A DNA stretch of 63,765 nt, taken from SZUA-430 sp034440355 (GTDB lineage: Bacteria > Pseudomonadota > Alphaproteobacteria > Micropepsales > Micropepsaceae). A model generated the notes under the pieces. The model was not told the origin of the DNA, searched no databases, and saw only the letters and a program-made list of their open reading frames with translations. Positions 45,106-54,068 of this stretch are shown in pieces. The translations under genes and the position numbers were made by a program. Where the stretch lies: positions 1 through 63,765 of the forward strand of contig JAWXBY010000098.1 in NCBI GenBank assembly GCA_034440355.1. Direction: 5' to 3'. The stretch's first letter is position 1. Each line of letters begins with the position of its first letter.

Positions 45106-46680
45106 ATGAGCGCCATCGACACCTCAGCAGCACCGGCGGCGCCCCGCGCATCGGACAATCCGAACGTCGCGCGCGCGGTCATCACGGTCTGCGCCATGAT
45201 CGCGACGCTGATGCAGGCGCTCGACGCGACGATCGCCAACGTCGCGCTGCCCCACATGCAGGGCAGCCTCTCGGCGACGTCCGACCAGATCACCTGGGTG
45301 CTGACCTCCTATATCGTTGCCGCCGCGATCTTCACCGCGCCCGTCGGTTGGTTCGCCTCGCGCTTCGGCCGCAAGAGCATCTTCATGGTCGCCGTCATCG
45401 GCTTCACGATCGCCTCCATGCTGTGCGGCCTCGCGCAGTCGCTGGATCAGATGGTGACGTTCCGCTTGCTGCAGGGCGTCTTCGGTGCCGCTCTCGTGCC
45501 GCTGTCACAGTCGCTGATGTGGGACATGTACCCGCCCGAGCAGCGCGGCATGGCGATGGCGATGTGGGGCATGGGCGTTATGCTGGGCCCGATCTTGGGG
45601 CCTACGCTCGGCGGCTGGCTCACCGACACCTTCGACTGGCGCTGGGTCTTCTACGTCAACGTGCCCTTCGGCGTCGCGGCGGCGCTCGGCCTCTGGTTCT
45701 TCCTCAAGGGCAACGCGCGCGACCAGGCCTTGCGCTTCGATTGGATCGGCTTCGGCGTCTTGAGCCTTGGCCTCGGCGCCTTTCAGCTGATGCTCGACCG
45801 CGGCCAACAGCTCGACTGGTTCTCCTCCACCGAGATCGTTATCGAGGCGATGGTCGCGGCGCTCGGCATCTACCTGTTCGTCGTGCACATGCTGACGGCG
45901 AAGAAGCCCTTCATCTCGCCGGCGATGTTCGTCGATCGCAACTTCGTCGCCGGCATGTTGATCATGTTCACCGTCGGCCTCGTGCTTCTTTCAAGCGCGG
46001 CGCTTCTGCCCGGCTACCTGCAGCGCCTGGGCGGCTACTCCGTCACCGAAGCGGGCCTCCTCATGGCCCCGCGCGGCATCGGCACCATGGTTGCGATGCT
46101 GATCGCCGGCCGCCTCTCCGGCCGTATCGACGCGCGCCTTCTCATGCTCTTCGGCATCTCGACGATGGCCTTCACGCTCTGGCTGATGACCGGCTGGACC
46201 CCCGACGTCAGCCGCACGGATCTCATCTGGATCACGACGCTTCAGGGCTTCGGAATGGGCTTCGTCTTCATCCCGCTGCAGGTCGTGGCCTTCGCGACCT
46301 TGCCCGGCCAATTCCGCACCGACGGCGCCTCGCTCTTCGCCTTGATGCGCAACATGGGCAGCGCCATCGGCATCTCGATCGCGACTTGGCTTCTCTCGGT
46401 CAGCACCGCGACGATGTATTCGCAGCTCGGTGAAAACGTCACCCCGTTCAACCAGGCCTACCACATCGGCGCGGCCGGCCTCTTCTACAACCCGAACATT
46501 CCGATGGGCCTCGCCGGCATCAGCGCCGAGATCAGCCGCCAAGCCGAAATCATCGCCTACTCGAACGACTTCATGTTCCTGTTCTGGGTCTCGATCCCGG
46601 CCGCCTTCGCGCTGCTTCTCATGCGCAAGCCCGCGCCGCATAAGCCGACGCCGGAAGAAGCCGCGCTCGCGATGGAGTAA
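45106..46680 (+). CDS. emrB: EmrB-type MFS drug transporter (DHA2, 14 helices)
   Basis: 524 residues. N-terminal ALDATIANVALPHMQGSLSATSDQITWVLTSYI and GWFASRFGRKSIFM (motif A). Motif C GMGVMLGPILGPTLGGWLTDTFDWRWVFYVNVPFG is the DHA2 signature. Proton-driven export of hydrophobic drugs together with EmrA. Convergent with the TetR gene, 4 bp apart. Confidence 0.95.
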   Translation: MSAIDTSAAPAAPRASDNPNVARAVITVCAMIATLMQALDATIANVALPHMQGSLSATSDQITWVLTSYIVAAAIFTAPVGWFASRFGRKSIFMVAVIGFTIASMLCGLAQSLDQMVTFRLLQGVFGAALVPLSQSLMWDMYPPEQRGMAMAMWGMGVMLGPILGPTLGGWLTDTFDWRWVFYVNVPFGVAAALGLWFFLKGNARDQALRFDWIGFGVLSLGLGAFQLMLDRGQQLDWFSSTEIVIEAMVAALGIYLFVVHMLTAKKPFISPAMFVDRNFVAGMLIMFTVGLVLLSSAALLPGYLQRLGGYSVTEAGLLMAPRGIGTMVAMLIAGRLSGRIDARLLMLFGISTMAFTLWLMTGWTPDVSRTDLIWITTLQGFGMGFVFIPLQVVAFATLPGQFRTDGASLFALMRNMGSAIGISIATWLLSVSTATMYSQLGENVTPFNQAYHIGAAGLFYNPNIPMGLAGISAEISRQAEIIAYSNDFMFLFWVSIPAAFALLLMRKPAPHKPTPEEAALAME

Positions 46681-46684
46681 GGCG

Positions 46685-47242
46685 TCAGGCCGAAGACTGA
46701 TCCGCGATCGTCGCCAGCCGCTTCAAGAACTTCGCGCGCTCGCCCTTGGACAACGGGCTCGTCCCGAAAAGCTCGACGAACAGAAGACCTTCCAGAGCAA
46801 ACCAAGCCAACAGGGCCAATTCCGGATCGCGGCTTGTTTCGCGAAAGCGCGCCCATATCCGGTCGTGCGCGCCGCGAACGGGATCGAGCAGTCCGGGTTG
46901 CTCGGCGATGGCCGCGATCATGCCGAACGATCCGCGCCGCTCCTTGGCGATGTTCTTGTCCGCGCGTGTGGCGAGGCGCGCCGCCAGCAAGCGGCTTGCT
47001 TCGGACTGCGCGGACTTAGGTCCACGCGAAACTTTTTGCGGCGCCTCGAGGCGCTCGACGTACCGCTCGATCATGCCCTTCAGCAGCGCCACCTTGGACG
47101 GGAACTGATAGAGCAGTCCGCCTTTGGAGATGCCTGCTTTCGCGGCAACCGCATCGAGGGACATATGGTTAGCGCCGATTTCCGATGCCAAAGCCTCGGC
47201 GGCATCGAGAATAGCCTGACGCGAATTGGGCCTTTTGCCCAT
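46685..47242 (-). CDS. TetR family transcriptional regulator
   Basis: 185 residues. N-terminal helix-turn-helix RQAILDAAEALASEIGANHMSLDAVAAKAGISKGGLLYQFPSKVALLKGM. The rest is a TetR_C-type ligand domain of about 130 residues. Divergent from the RND efflux operon with a palindrome between, so probably its repressor. Confidence 0.95.
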   Translation of the reverse strand: MGKRPNSRQAILDAAEALASEIGANHMSLDAVAAKAGISKGGLLYQFPSKVALLKGMIERYVERLEAPQKVSRGPKSAQSEASRLLAARLATRADKNIAKERRGSFGMIAAIAEQPGLLDPVRGAHDRIWARFRETSRDPELALLAWFALEGLLFVELFGTSPLSKGERAKFLKRLATIADQSSA

Positions 47243-47271
47243 TTATCAATCCCTCAATCGTGAACGCGCTA

Positions 47272-47287
47272 TACCGTCCAGACGGTA
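47272..47287. promoter_or_regulatory. TetR operator candidate
   Basis: TACCGTCCAGACGGTA: perfect 7-bp arms around CA, 30 bp upstream of the tetR start and 130 bp before the RND adaptor gene. The form is that of AcrR/TetR operators in divergent pump loci. Confidence 0.65.
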
Positions 47288-47417
47288 CAGTGAAACTTGA
47301 CAAGAACACTAGCTCCGTTGAGTTTCAAGTCGGTAAGCGCGCTGAAAGGCTCCCCGGTTGATAATGGGCGGTCCCGCGCTATCTGCGTCAGTCTTGGGGT
47401 AAGGGTCCAAAGTTCCG

Positions 47418-48599
47418 ATGAACAGGCGCGTCGTCATTGTTGCCATTGCCATCGGCGTTCTGTGCGCTGGCCTCGTTGCGTTCAATTTCCTGGGCGCATT
47501 CCTGTTCGCCGGCGCCGGTTTCATGCAACAGCCCCCGACGAACGTTGAGGTTGTGACCGCGGAACCCGGAGCGTGGGAACCCGGCATCGAGGCCGTCGGC
47601 ACCGCGCGCGCCGCGCAAGGCGCCGACGTCGCCATCGAAATCGCAGGCGTCGTGCGCGAGATCAAATTCAAGTCGAACGATCGCGCCAAGGCCGGTCAGC
47701 TTCTGGTGCAGATCGACGACTCCGTCGAACGCGCCGACATGACGGCGGCGCGCGCGAACTCGAACCTCTACGCCGCACAGCTCAAACGCTCGCAAGCACT
47801 CCGCGGCAAGGGCTTCGTCTCGCAAGCCAACCTCGACACTGTCCAAGCCCAACTCGGCGTCGCCAAGTCGGCGAGCGAGCGCGCACAAGCGATCATCGAT
47901 CAAAAGTCGATCGAAGCCCCCTTCGCCGGCACGCTCGGCATCGCCCGCGTCGACGTCGGCCAATACGTCACCATCGGCACCGTCGTCGTCACGCTTCAGG
48001 ATCTCGACCGCATGAAGGTCGACTTCACGATCCCCGAACAGGCGGCCGTCGCGCTGAAGATGGACCAACCCGCGCGCTTCGGTCAGGAAAAAGCGAACCT
48101 CAATCTCAACGGCCGCATCATCGGCATCGACCCGAAGGCCGACCCCGGCTCGCGCCTCGTTGCCGTGCAGGCGCAAATCGACAACGCGAACGGCGCGATC
48201 CGCCCCGGCCAATTCCTCTCCGTGCGCGTCGATCTGCCGACGGAGAACAACGTGATCGCATTACCCCAGACGGCGGTCATGCCCAGCCTCTACGGCGATT
48301 ACGTCTACGTCGCAGCGCCGCCCGACCCGGTTGCGCCGGCGGGCGCTGAGGGCAATGCCGGCAATGCCGTCGCCGCCCCCGCACCGCAAGGCGGCCCGCC
48401 GCAACTCGTCGCCAAACAAGTCTTCGTCACTATCGGCCGCCGCGACGGCCGCCGCGTGGAAATCACCAAGGGCCTGAACCCCGGCGATAAGGTCATCGCC
48501 AGCGGTCAGAACCGCCTGCAGAACAAAGCGCCCGTCCAGATTATCGCGACCAAACCGGACGTGCCGAAGCCAGCGCCGGTGACGGAGCCGGCGCAGTGA
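47418..48599 (+). CDS. RND efflux periplasmic adaptor
   Basis: 393 residues. N-terminal membrane anchor or signal (VVIVAIAIGVLCAGLVAFNFLGAFLFAG), lipoyl part AQGADVAIEIAGVVREIKFKSNDRAKAGQLLVQID, a hairpin (about 100-150), IEAPFAGTLGIARVDVGQYV and a beta-barrel domain. The C-terminus is Pro/Ala-rich with an inserted PAGAEGNAGNAVAAPAPQGG loop (about 300-325). Overlaps the pump gene (GTGA). Confidence 0.94.
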   Translation: MNRRVVIVAIAIGVLCAGLVAFNFLGAFLFAGAGFMQQPPTNVEVVTAEPGAWEPGIEAVGTARAAQGADVAIEIAGVVREIKFKSNDRAKAGQLLVQIDDSVERADMTAARANSNLYAAQLKRSQALRGKGFVSQANLDTVQAQLGVAKSASERAQAIIDQKSIEAPFAGTLGIARVDVGQYVTIGTVVVTLQDLDRMKVDFTIPEQAAVALKMDQPARFGQEKANLNLNGRIIGIDPKADPGSRLVAVQAQIDNANGAIRPGQFLSVRVDLPTENNVIALPQTAVMPSLYGDYVYVAAPPDPVAPAGAEGNAGNAVAAPAPQGGPPQLVAKQVFVTIGRRDGRRVEITKGLNPGDKVIASGQNRLQNKAPVQIIATKPDVPKPAPVTEPAQ

Positions 48600-51500
48600 A
48601 CTTCTCGGAAATCTTCATCCGGCGGCCGGTCCTTTCGATCGTCGTCAGCATGCTCATCCTGCTGCTCGGTCTGCAGGGCTTCATGAACATGCAGATCCGC
48701 CAATATCCGGAAGTCGAAGAAACGGTCATCACCGTCACGACCGCCTATCCGGGCGCGAGCGCGGACTTGATCCAGGGCTTCATCACGACGCCGATCGCCA
48801 AAGCGGTGTCCAGCACGGAAAACATCGACTACGTCACCGCAAGCTCGTCGCAAGGCTCAAGCAGTGTCCAGGTCCGCATGCGCCTCGGCGCCGGCGCCGA
48901 CAAGGCGCTGACCGAAGTCATCACCAAAACCCAGCAGGTCCGCCGCTTCTTGCCGACCGACGCCGAAGACTCGATCATCGTCAAAGGCACCGGCCAGCAA
49001 TTCGCGCTGATGTATCTGGCCTTCTCCAGCGACCAGATGAAGCCGCGACAGATCACGGAATACCTGACGCGCGTGATCCAACCGCGCTTGGCGACCGTCG
49101 AAGGCGTCGCCGACGCGCAGATCTTGGGCGGCCAGAACTTTGCGATGCGCATCTGGCTCGACCCCGTGCGCATGGCCTCGCAGAACCTGACCGCCAACGA
49201 CATCGCCGCCGCAGTGCGCGCGAGCAACTTCCTGGCCTCCCCCGGCAACACGGAAAACGAGTACGTCGCCGTCGCCGTCGAAGCCGACACCACGCTCCAA
49301 ACGCCCGAAGCCTTCGGCGCCATGCCGCTCAAAGGCTCGGGCAACAGCGTCGTGCGCCTGCGCGACGTCGCCCGCGTCGAACTCGGTGCCGACAACGACA
49401 CGGTGAAAACCTCGTTCCAAGGCAAGGAAGGCGTCTTCATCGGCGTCTTCCCGACGCCGGCCGCCAACCCGCTGAACACCTCGAATTCGATCCACAAACT
49501 CCTGCCGCTGGTGAAAGCCGACCTGCCGCCGGGCATGGACTTCATCGTCGTCTACGACTCCACGGTCTTCATCCGCGCCTCGGTGAACGAGGTCTTCTCG
49601 ACCATCGCCGAAGCCGGCGTGATCGTCGTCATCGTCATCTTCTTGTTCTTAGGGTCGGTGCGCTCCGTGCTGATCCCGGTGGTGACGATCCCGCTCTCGC
49701 TCGTGGGCGTCTGCTTCGTCCTCTATCTGCTGGGCTATTCGATCAACCTGCTCACCATGCTCGCAATGGTGCTCGCCATCGGCCTCGTGGTCGACGACGC
49801 GATCGTCGTCGTCGAGAACATCCACCGGCACATCGAGAAGGGTGAGAAACCGTTACAGGCCGCGATCCGCGGCATGAGCGAAATTTTCGGCGCGATCGTG
49901 ACGATGACCATCACGCTCGCCGCCGTCTACGCGCCCATCGGCTTCACGCAAGGCCTGACCGGCTCCCTCTTCCGCGAATTCGCCTTCGCCCTCGCCGGCG
50001 CCGTCATCATCTCGGGCTTCGTCGCCGTGACGGTGTCGCCCATGATGTCGGGCCAGCTGCTGAAGCCCCACGAGAACGAAAACCCGAACGGCCTCGTCGC
50101 CCGCATCGACCGCATTTTCGAACGCCTGGCGAACGCCTACGCCGGCGCGCTGAAGATGGTCCTCGCCTCGCGCCCCGTGGTGCTGGTGCTGGTCGCAGTG
50201 ATCTTAGGGACCATGGTTTTCATGTTCCAGAACACGCGGTCGGAGCTCTCGCCGCCCGAAGACCAAGGCGCGCTCTTCGCCCTCATCACCGCCCCGCGCT
50301 ACGCGACCACCCAATACACCTCGCACTACGTCGACCAATTCGCCGAAGCCGTGGGCCCCGTGCCCGAAACCATCCGCCAATTCTCCGTCGTCGGCTTTGG
50401 CGCAGGTGGCAGCTCGGCGTCGGGCAATCGCGGCATCGCCATCTGGGGCTTCAAATCGTGGAGCGAACGCGACCGCTCCTCCGCCGAAATCCAGGAACAA
50501 ATCCAAGGCGGCCTGTCGAAAATCCCGGGCATCGAAGCTCTGGTTTTCAGCCCGCCATCGCTGCCCGGCACCGGCGGCCTGCCGGTGCAATACGTGATCC
50601 GCTCGATCGGCGACTCCGATCAGGTTTACGAGGTGGCCGAGCAGATCAAGCAAAAAGCGATGCAGAGCGGCAAGTTCTTCGTCGTACAAAATTCGCTCGC
50701 CTACGACCTACCGCGCGCCCATGTGATCATCGACCGCGACCGCGCCGCGGGCCTCGGCGTCCCAGTCTCCGAAATCGGCGGGACGCTCAACGTGTTACTC
50801 AGCGAAAGCCGCATCTCGCGCTTCGACCTCGACAACCGCAGCTACGACGTGATCCCACAGGTTGACGGCCCCTTCCGCCTCGACCCCGACAGCCTGGGCA
50901 AATTCTACGTCCGCGCCGTCGACGACACGATGGTCCCGCTCTCGGCAGTGACCAGCGTCAAAACCGAAGCGGGACCCGTCGCGATCGAACAATTCAACCA
51001 GCTCAACGCAGCGACCCTCTCCGCGCTCCCCGCCTTCGGTGTCACCGGCAGCGAAGGCCTCGCCGCCATGCGCGCCGCCGCGGCCGAAGTCATGCCCGCG
51101 GGCTTCTTCGAAGACTACATCGGCGAATCCCGCCTCCAGCGTCAGGAAGGCAACTCGCTCGCTTTGGCGTTCGGCCTCGCCATCGTCATCATCTATCTGG
51201 TGCTGGCCGCGCAGTTCGAAAGTTTCCGCGAGCCCTTCATCATCATGATGGCCGTGCCCCTCTCGATCTTCGGCGCGCTGATCCCGCTCTATCTCGGCTT
51301 CGGTTCGATCAACATCTACACGCAAGTCGGTCTGATCACGCTCGTCGGCCTCATCACCAAGCACGGCATCTTGATGGTCCAATTCGCCAAGAGCCGCCGC
51401 GCCGAAGGCATCTCCCGCCAAGACGCCATCGAAGAAGCCGCCCGCGTCCGCCTCCGCCCGATCCTGATGACGACGGCCGCCATGGTCCTAGGCGTCATGC

Positions 51501-51658
51501 CGTTGGTGCTGGCGTCCGGCGCAGGCGCCGCCGCCCGCCAAGCCATGGGCATCGTCATTGCCATGGGCATGGGCGTCGGCACCCTCTTCACCCTCTTCGT
51601 GGTCCCCACCTTCTACACCTACATCGCCCCCGCGACCGTAAAGCGCGAAGAAGACTAG
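48596..51658 (+). CDS. RND multidrug efflux permease (HAE1-like)
   Basis: 1020 residues from GTG 48596. N-terminal FSEIFIRRPVLSIVVSMLILLLGLQGF, two large periplasmic loops, and the TM4 charged pair in VLAIGLVVDDAIVVVENIHRHIEKG that relays protons. QVGLITLVGLITKHGILMVQFAKSRR and RLRPILMTTAAMVLGVMPLVLASGAGAAARQAMGIVIAMGMGVGTLFTLFVVPTFY follow in the second half. No outer-membrane factor follows. Under presumed control of the divergent TetR. Confidence 0.96.
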   Translation: MNFSEIFIRRPVLSIVVSMLILLLGLQGFMNMQIRQYPEVEETVITVTTAYPGASADLIQGFITTPIAKAVSSTENIDYVTASSSQGSSSVQVRMRLGAGADKALTEVITKTQQVRRFLPTDAEDSIIVKGTGQQFALMYLAFSSDQMKPRQITEYLTRVIQPRLATVEGVADAQILGGQNFAMRIWLDPVRMASQNLTANDIAAAVRASNFLASPGNTENEYVAVAVEADTTLQTPEAFGAMPLKGSGNSVVRLRDVARVELGADNDTVKTSFQGKEGVFIGVFPTPAANPLNTSNSIHKLLPLVKADLPPGMDFIVVYDSTVFIRASVNEVFSTIAEAGVIVVIVIFLFLGSVRSVLIPVVTIPLSLVGVCFVLYLLGYSINLLTMLAMVLAIGLVVDDAIVVVENIHRHIEKGEKPLQAAIRGMSEIFGAIVTMTITLAAVYAPIGFTQGLTGSLFREFAFALAGAVIISGFVAVTVSPMMSGQLLKPHENENPNGLVARIDRIFERLANAYAGALKMVLASRPVVLVLVAVILGTMVFMFQNTRSELSPPEDQGALFALITAPRYATTQYTSHYVDQFAEAVGPVPETIRQFSVVGFGAGGSSASGNRGIAIWGFKSWSERDRSSAEIQEQIQGGLSKIPGIEALVFSPPSLPGTGGLPVQYVIRSIGDSDQVYEVAEQIKQKAMQSGKFFVVQNSLAYDLPRAHVIIDRDRAAGLGVPVSEIGGTLNVLLSESRISRFDLDNRSYDVIPQVDGPFRLDPDSLGKFYVRAVDDTMVPLSAVTSVKTEAGPVAIEQFNQLNAATLSALPAFGVTGSEGLAAMRAAAAEVMPAGFFEDYIGESRLQRQEGNSLALAFGLAIVIIYLVLAAQFESFREPFIIMMAVPLSIFGALIPLYLGFGSINIYTQVGLITLVGLITKHGILMVQFAKSRRAEGISRQDAIEEAARVRLRPILMTTAAMVLGVMPLVLASGAGAAARQAMGIVIAMGMGVGTLFTLFVVPTFYTYIAPATVKREED

Positions 51659-51710
51659 CGCTCACCAGCGCAACCCCACAGGTAAGAGCCAAATCATCGC
51701 ACTTGAAAAG

Positions 51711-51726
51711 GCAACCAAAAAGTTGC
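51711..51726. promoter_or_regulatory. Short inverted repeat before the ArsR gene
   Basis: GCAAC (51711-51715) and GTTGC (51722-51726) are inverted around CAAAAA, 12 bp before the ArsR ATG. Fits an autorepressor site, but arms of five bases could arise by chance. Confidence 0.35.
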
Positions 51727-51737
51727 ATATAACGTTT

Positions 51738-52049
51738 ATGAGCATGGACGCGGTTTTCAAAGCGCTCGCCGACCCGATGCGGCGCCGCTTGCTGGACAGC
51801 CTCCATAAACGGAACGGGCAAACGCTGAACGAACTCTGCGAAGGACGCGACATGACGCGCCAAGCCGTCACGAAGCACCTGGGGATTTTGGAAGGCGCCA
51901 ACCTGATCGCGACGCAAAAGCGAGGCCGCGAAAAGCTGCACTATCTGAACCCCGTTCCGATCCACAACATCGCCGACCGTTGGATCGGCAAATACGAACG
52001 CACGCGCCTGCGCGCGCTCACCAACCTCAAGAAACAGTTGGAAGGGTAA
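51738..52049 (+). CDS. ArsR family transcriptional regulator
   Basis: 103 residues from ATG 51738 (TTG 51723 also in frame). FKALADPMRRRLLDSLHKRNGQTLNELCEGRDMTRQAVTKHLGILEGANLIATQKRGREKLHYLNPVPI is the winged-helix fold. There is no metal-binding CxC motif, as in the subgroup paired with SRPBCC proteins. Its stop lies 4 bp before the SRPBCC gene. Confidence 0.94.
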   Translation: MSMDAVFKALADPMRRRLLDSLHKRNGQTLNELCEGRDMTRQAVTKHLGILEGANLIATQKRGREKLHYLNPVPIHNIADRWIGKYERTRLRALTNLKKQLEG

Positions 52050-52053
52050 GCCG

Positions 52054-52515
52054 ATGAGTAACAGCCGCTTCGTCTACGTCATCTTCATCCGCGCCACGCC
52101 GGAGAAGGTTTGGGAAGGCCTGACAAGTCCCGAGTTCACGAAGCAATACTGGGCCGGCACTTGGCACGACACGACGTGGAAGAAAGGCGCCAGCTGGAAA
52201 CTGATGATCCCCGACGGCCGCATCGGCGACGCGGGAGAGATCGTCGAAATCGACCGCCCGCGCCGCCTGGTTCTCAAATGGCGCAACGAATTCATGCCCG
52301 ACATGCGTGAAGAAGGCTTCTCCCGCTGCACCTTCGAACTCGAACCTGTCGCCGACACAGTGAGACTCACCGTCACACACGAGATGGACAGACCGAAATC
52401 GAAGCTGATCGACGCTGTATCAGGCGGCTGGCCCGAAATCCTCTCCAGCCTCAAGAGCCTCCTCGAAACCGGCGACTCGCTCGAACAAACCAAACGCTGG
52501 CCCGAAGGCGTTTAA
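52054..52515 (+). CDS. SRPBCC/AHSA1-type ligand-binding protein
   Basis: 153 residues. RFVYVIFIRATPEKVWEGLTSPEFTKQYW, followed by LKWRNEFMPDMREEGFSRCTFELEP and HEMDRPKSKLIDAVSGGWPEILSSLKSLLETG, matches Activator-of-Hsp90-homology/START-like proteins. Typically co-transcribed with ArsR regulators; ligands are usually unknown. 4-bp tail overlap with holA on the other strand. Confidence 0.93.
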   Translation: MSNSRFVYVIFIRATPEKVWEGLTSPEFTKQYWAGTWHDTTWKKGASWKLMIPDGRIGDAGEIVEIDRPRRLVLKWRNEFMPDMREEGFSRCTFELEPVADTVRLTVTHEMDRPKSKLIDAVSGGWPEILSSLKSLLETGDSLEQTKRWPEGV

Positions 52516-53522
52516 GCTCGCCGCTTCAACGCCGTCACCTGCAGCAGCGCATGCTGTGCAATCGCCGCCTCCGGCAACCCCGTCGTGCGGGTCTGCGCCT
52601 CGCATTCCGACAGCAGCATCATCGCGCGCGTCAGTTTCGCGTGATCCCACCCGGCCAGTTGCGCCTGCATACGCTGCTCGTAATAGCTCGACCGCCCCCA
52701 CGACGACCCGCCACCACCGCCGCCTTCAGCGACCGCCGCCAGTCGCTGAAACAACCGCAACGCCGCTCCCGCCACGCCCGTCCACGACACGTTGGACTCG
52801 TTCGCCTTCACGATCAGCCGGTCGAGCTTCACCAGATCGCCCGCGACCACGGCATCCGCAATTTCGTCCGCCTCGACCGCGCCGCTATCGCCGATCAATA
52901 CCGCGGCCTCCGCGCGCGTCAGCACCGTGCCCGCCACCGGTGGCCCCAGATAAGCGGTCAGCTTCTCAAGCTCGCTGCGCAACAAGCGCCGGTCCGTCTG
53001 CAACGCATCGCTGAGATAGGCGAGCGCATCCGGTTCCGCCTTCCAGCCGATGCCATCCAACATTTCGCGGATCAGGCGCGCCGTATCTTCGGGCTTATCG
53101 TCGTAACACTCGATCGCACCGGCGCTCTTCGCCCCTTCAAACAATTTGCGCAGCGACGACGCCTTGGTCAGTTCGCCCGCCTCGACGACCACAAACGCAT
53201 CGCCGACCGGATCCTCCAAGAACCCGCCGATCGTCTCCGACAACCCGTCCGTCGCATCGCGCACGCGCACGACCCGCCGCCCGCCGAACATCGAGATCGC
53301 GCCGACCTCGTCACCCAACCGCGCCGGATCCTTGCGCAACACGTCGGCGCCCAGATCCGCCACACGAAACGCATCGTTCAAATCCGGCACCACGGCCCGT
53401 GCGCACTTGTCCGCGCGCTCGCGCACAAGCCCGGTGTTGGAGCCGAACAGAAGGACGGCGACCCAGGTCTTCGGGGGACTGGCGCTATGTTTGTCGGCGT
53501 CGGACGAGGAGACCCGCGTCAA
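52512..53522 (-). CDS. holA: DNA polymerase III delta subunit
   Basis: 336 residues from TTG 53522 (TTGA overlap with the lptE stop). LLFGSNTGLVRERADKCARAVV starts the AAA+-like domain I. DAFVVVEAGELTKASSLRKLFE, LIREMLDGIGWKAEPDALAYLSDALQTDRRLLRSELEKL and the C-terminal collar domain follow. Opens the sliding clamp within the clamp loader. The glycine-rich EGGGGGGSSWGRSSYY loop (about 275-290) is longer than usual. Confidence 0.94.
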   Translation of the reverse strand: MTRVSSSDADKHSASPPKTWVAVLLFGSNTGLVRERADKCARAVVPDLNDAFRVADLGADVLRKDPARLGDEVGAISMFGGRRVVRVRDATDGLSETIGGFLEDPVGDAFVVVEAGELTKASSLRKLFEGAKSAGAIECYDDKPEDTARLIREMLDGIGWKAEPDALAYLSDALQTDRRLLRSELEKLTAYLGPPVAGTVLTRAEAAVLIGDSGAVEADEIADAVVAGDLVKLDRLIVKANESNVSWTGVAGAALRLFQRLAAVAEGGGGGGSSWGRSSYYEQRMQAQLAGWDHAKLTRAMMLLSECEAQTRTTGLPEAAIAQHALLQVTALKRRA

Positions 53523-54046
53523 CCCGGATTCGCCTCAGAACCAAACCGGTTCTCGAAATAGAGCCCCAGACGCAAGCGAACGTCCTCGCCCACTTCACGT
53601 GCCGCACGCTCTTGCGCATCGCGCTCCGCCGACTGCGTCGCGAACTGCGAGTCGACGACGTTGTAGGCGGCGATCGCGCGCGCCGTGCCGTGATCTAAAA
53701 CCTCGCCGGAAACGGAATCGCGCAACTCATACTTCGCGATCAGCGAATAATTGTAACGCGTGATCTGCGTATTCTCCTGAATCGCCAGACCTTCCTTCAC
53801 GTCCTCAAGCTTGATCGTCAGCCGGTACGCGGCAGCTCCCGGCGTCCCCGCCGGCGTCAACGCGTCCATCAACTGATTGCGCAAGTGAACGCCCTGGCGT
53901 CCCGGGATCGGCTCGACGAACACCTGGCTGAAATAGCTGCTGACGCCCTCAGGCGTCGTGCCGACGGCATAGAGCGGCTTGAACCCGCAGCCGCTCAGCG
54001 ACAACGCGGCGGCCACGCCCAACGCCAACCCAAAGACCTTACGCAT
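53519..54046 (-). CDS. lptE: LPS-assembly lipoprotein LptE
   Basis: 175 residues from ATG 54046. Lipoprotein signal MRKVFGLALGVAAALSLSGC, Cys20, then GFKPLYAVG. Central TQITRYNYSLIAKYELRDSVSGEVLDHGTARAIAAYNVVDSQFATQSAERDAQERAAREV is the characteristic block. Plugs the LptD barrel in the outer membrane. leuS-lptE-holA is a conserved order. Confidence 0.93.
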   Translation of the reverse strand: MRKVFGLALGVAAALSLSGCGFKPLYAVGTTPEGVSSYFSQVFVEPIPGRQGVHLRNQLMDALTPAGTPGAAAYRLTIKLEDVKEGLAIQENTQITRYNYSLIAKYELRDSVSGEVLDHGTARAIAAYNVVDSQFATQSAERDAQERAAREVGEDVRLRLGLYFENRFGSEANPG

Positions 54047-54068
54047 GCCGCTTGCTCCGCTCCAACCG

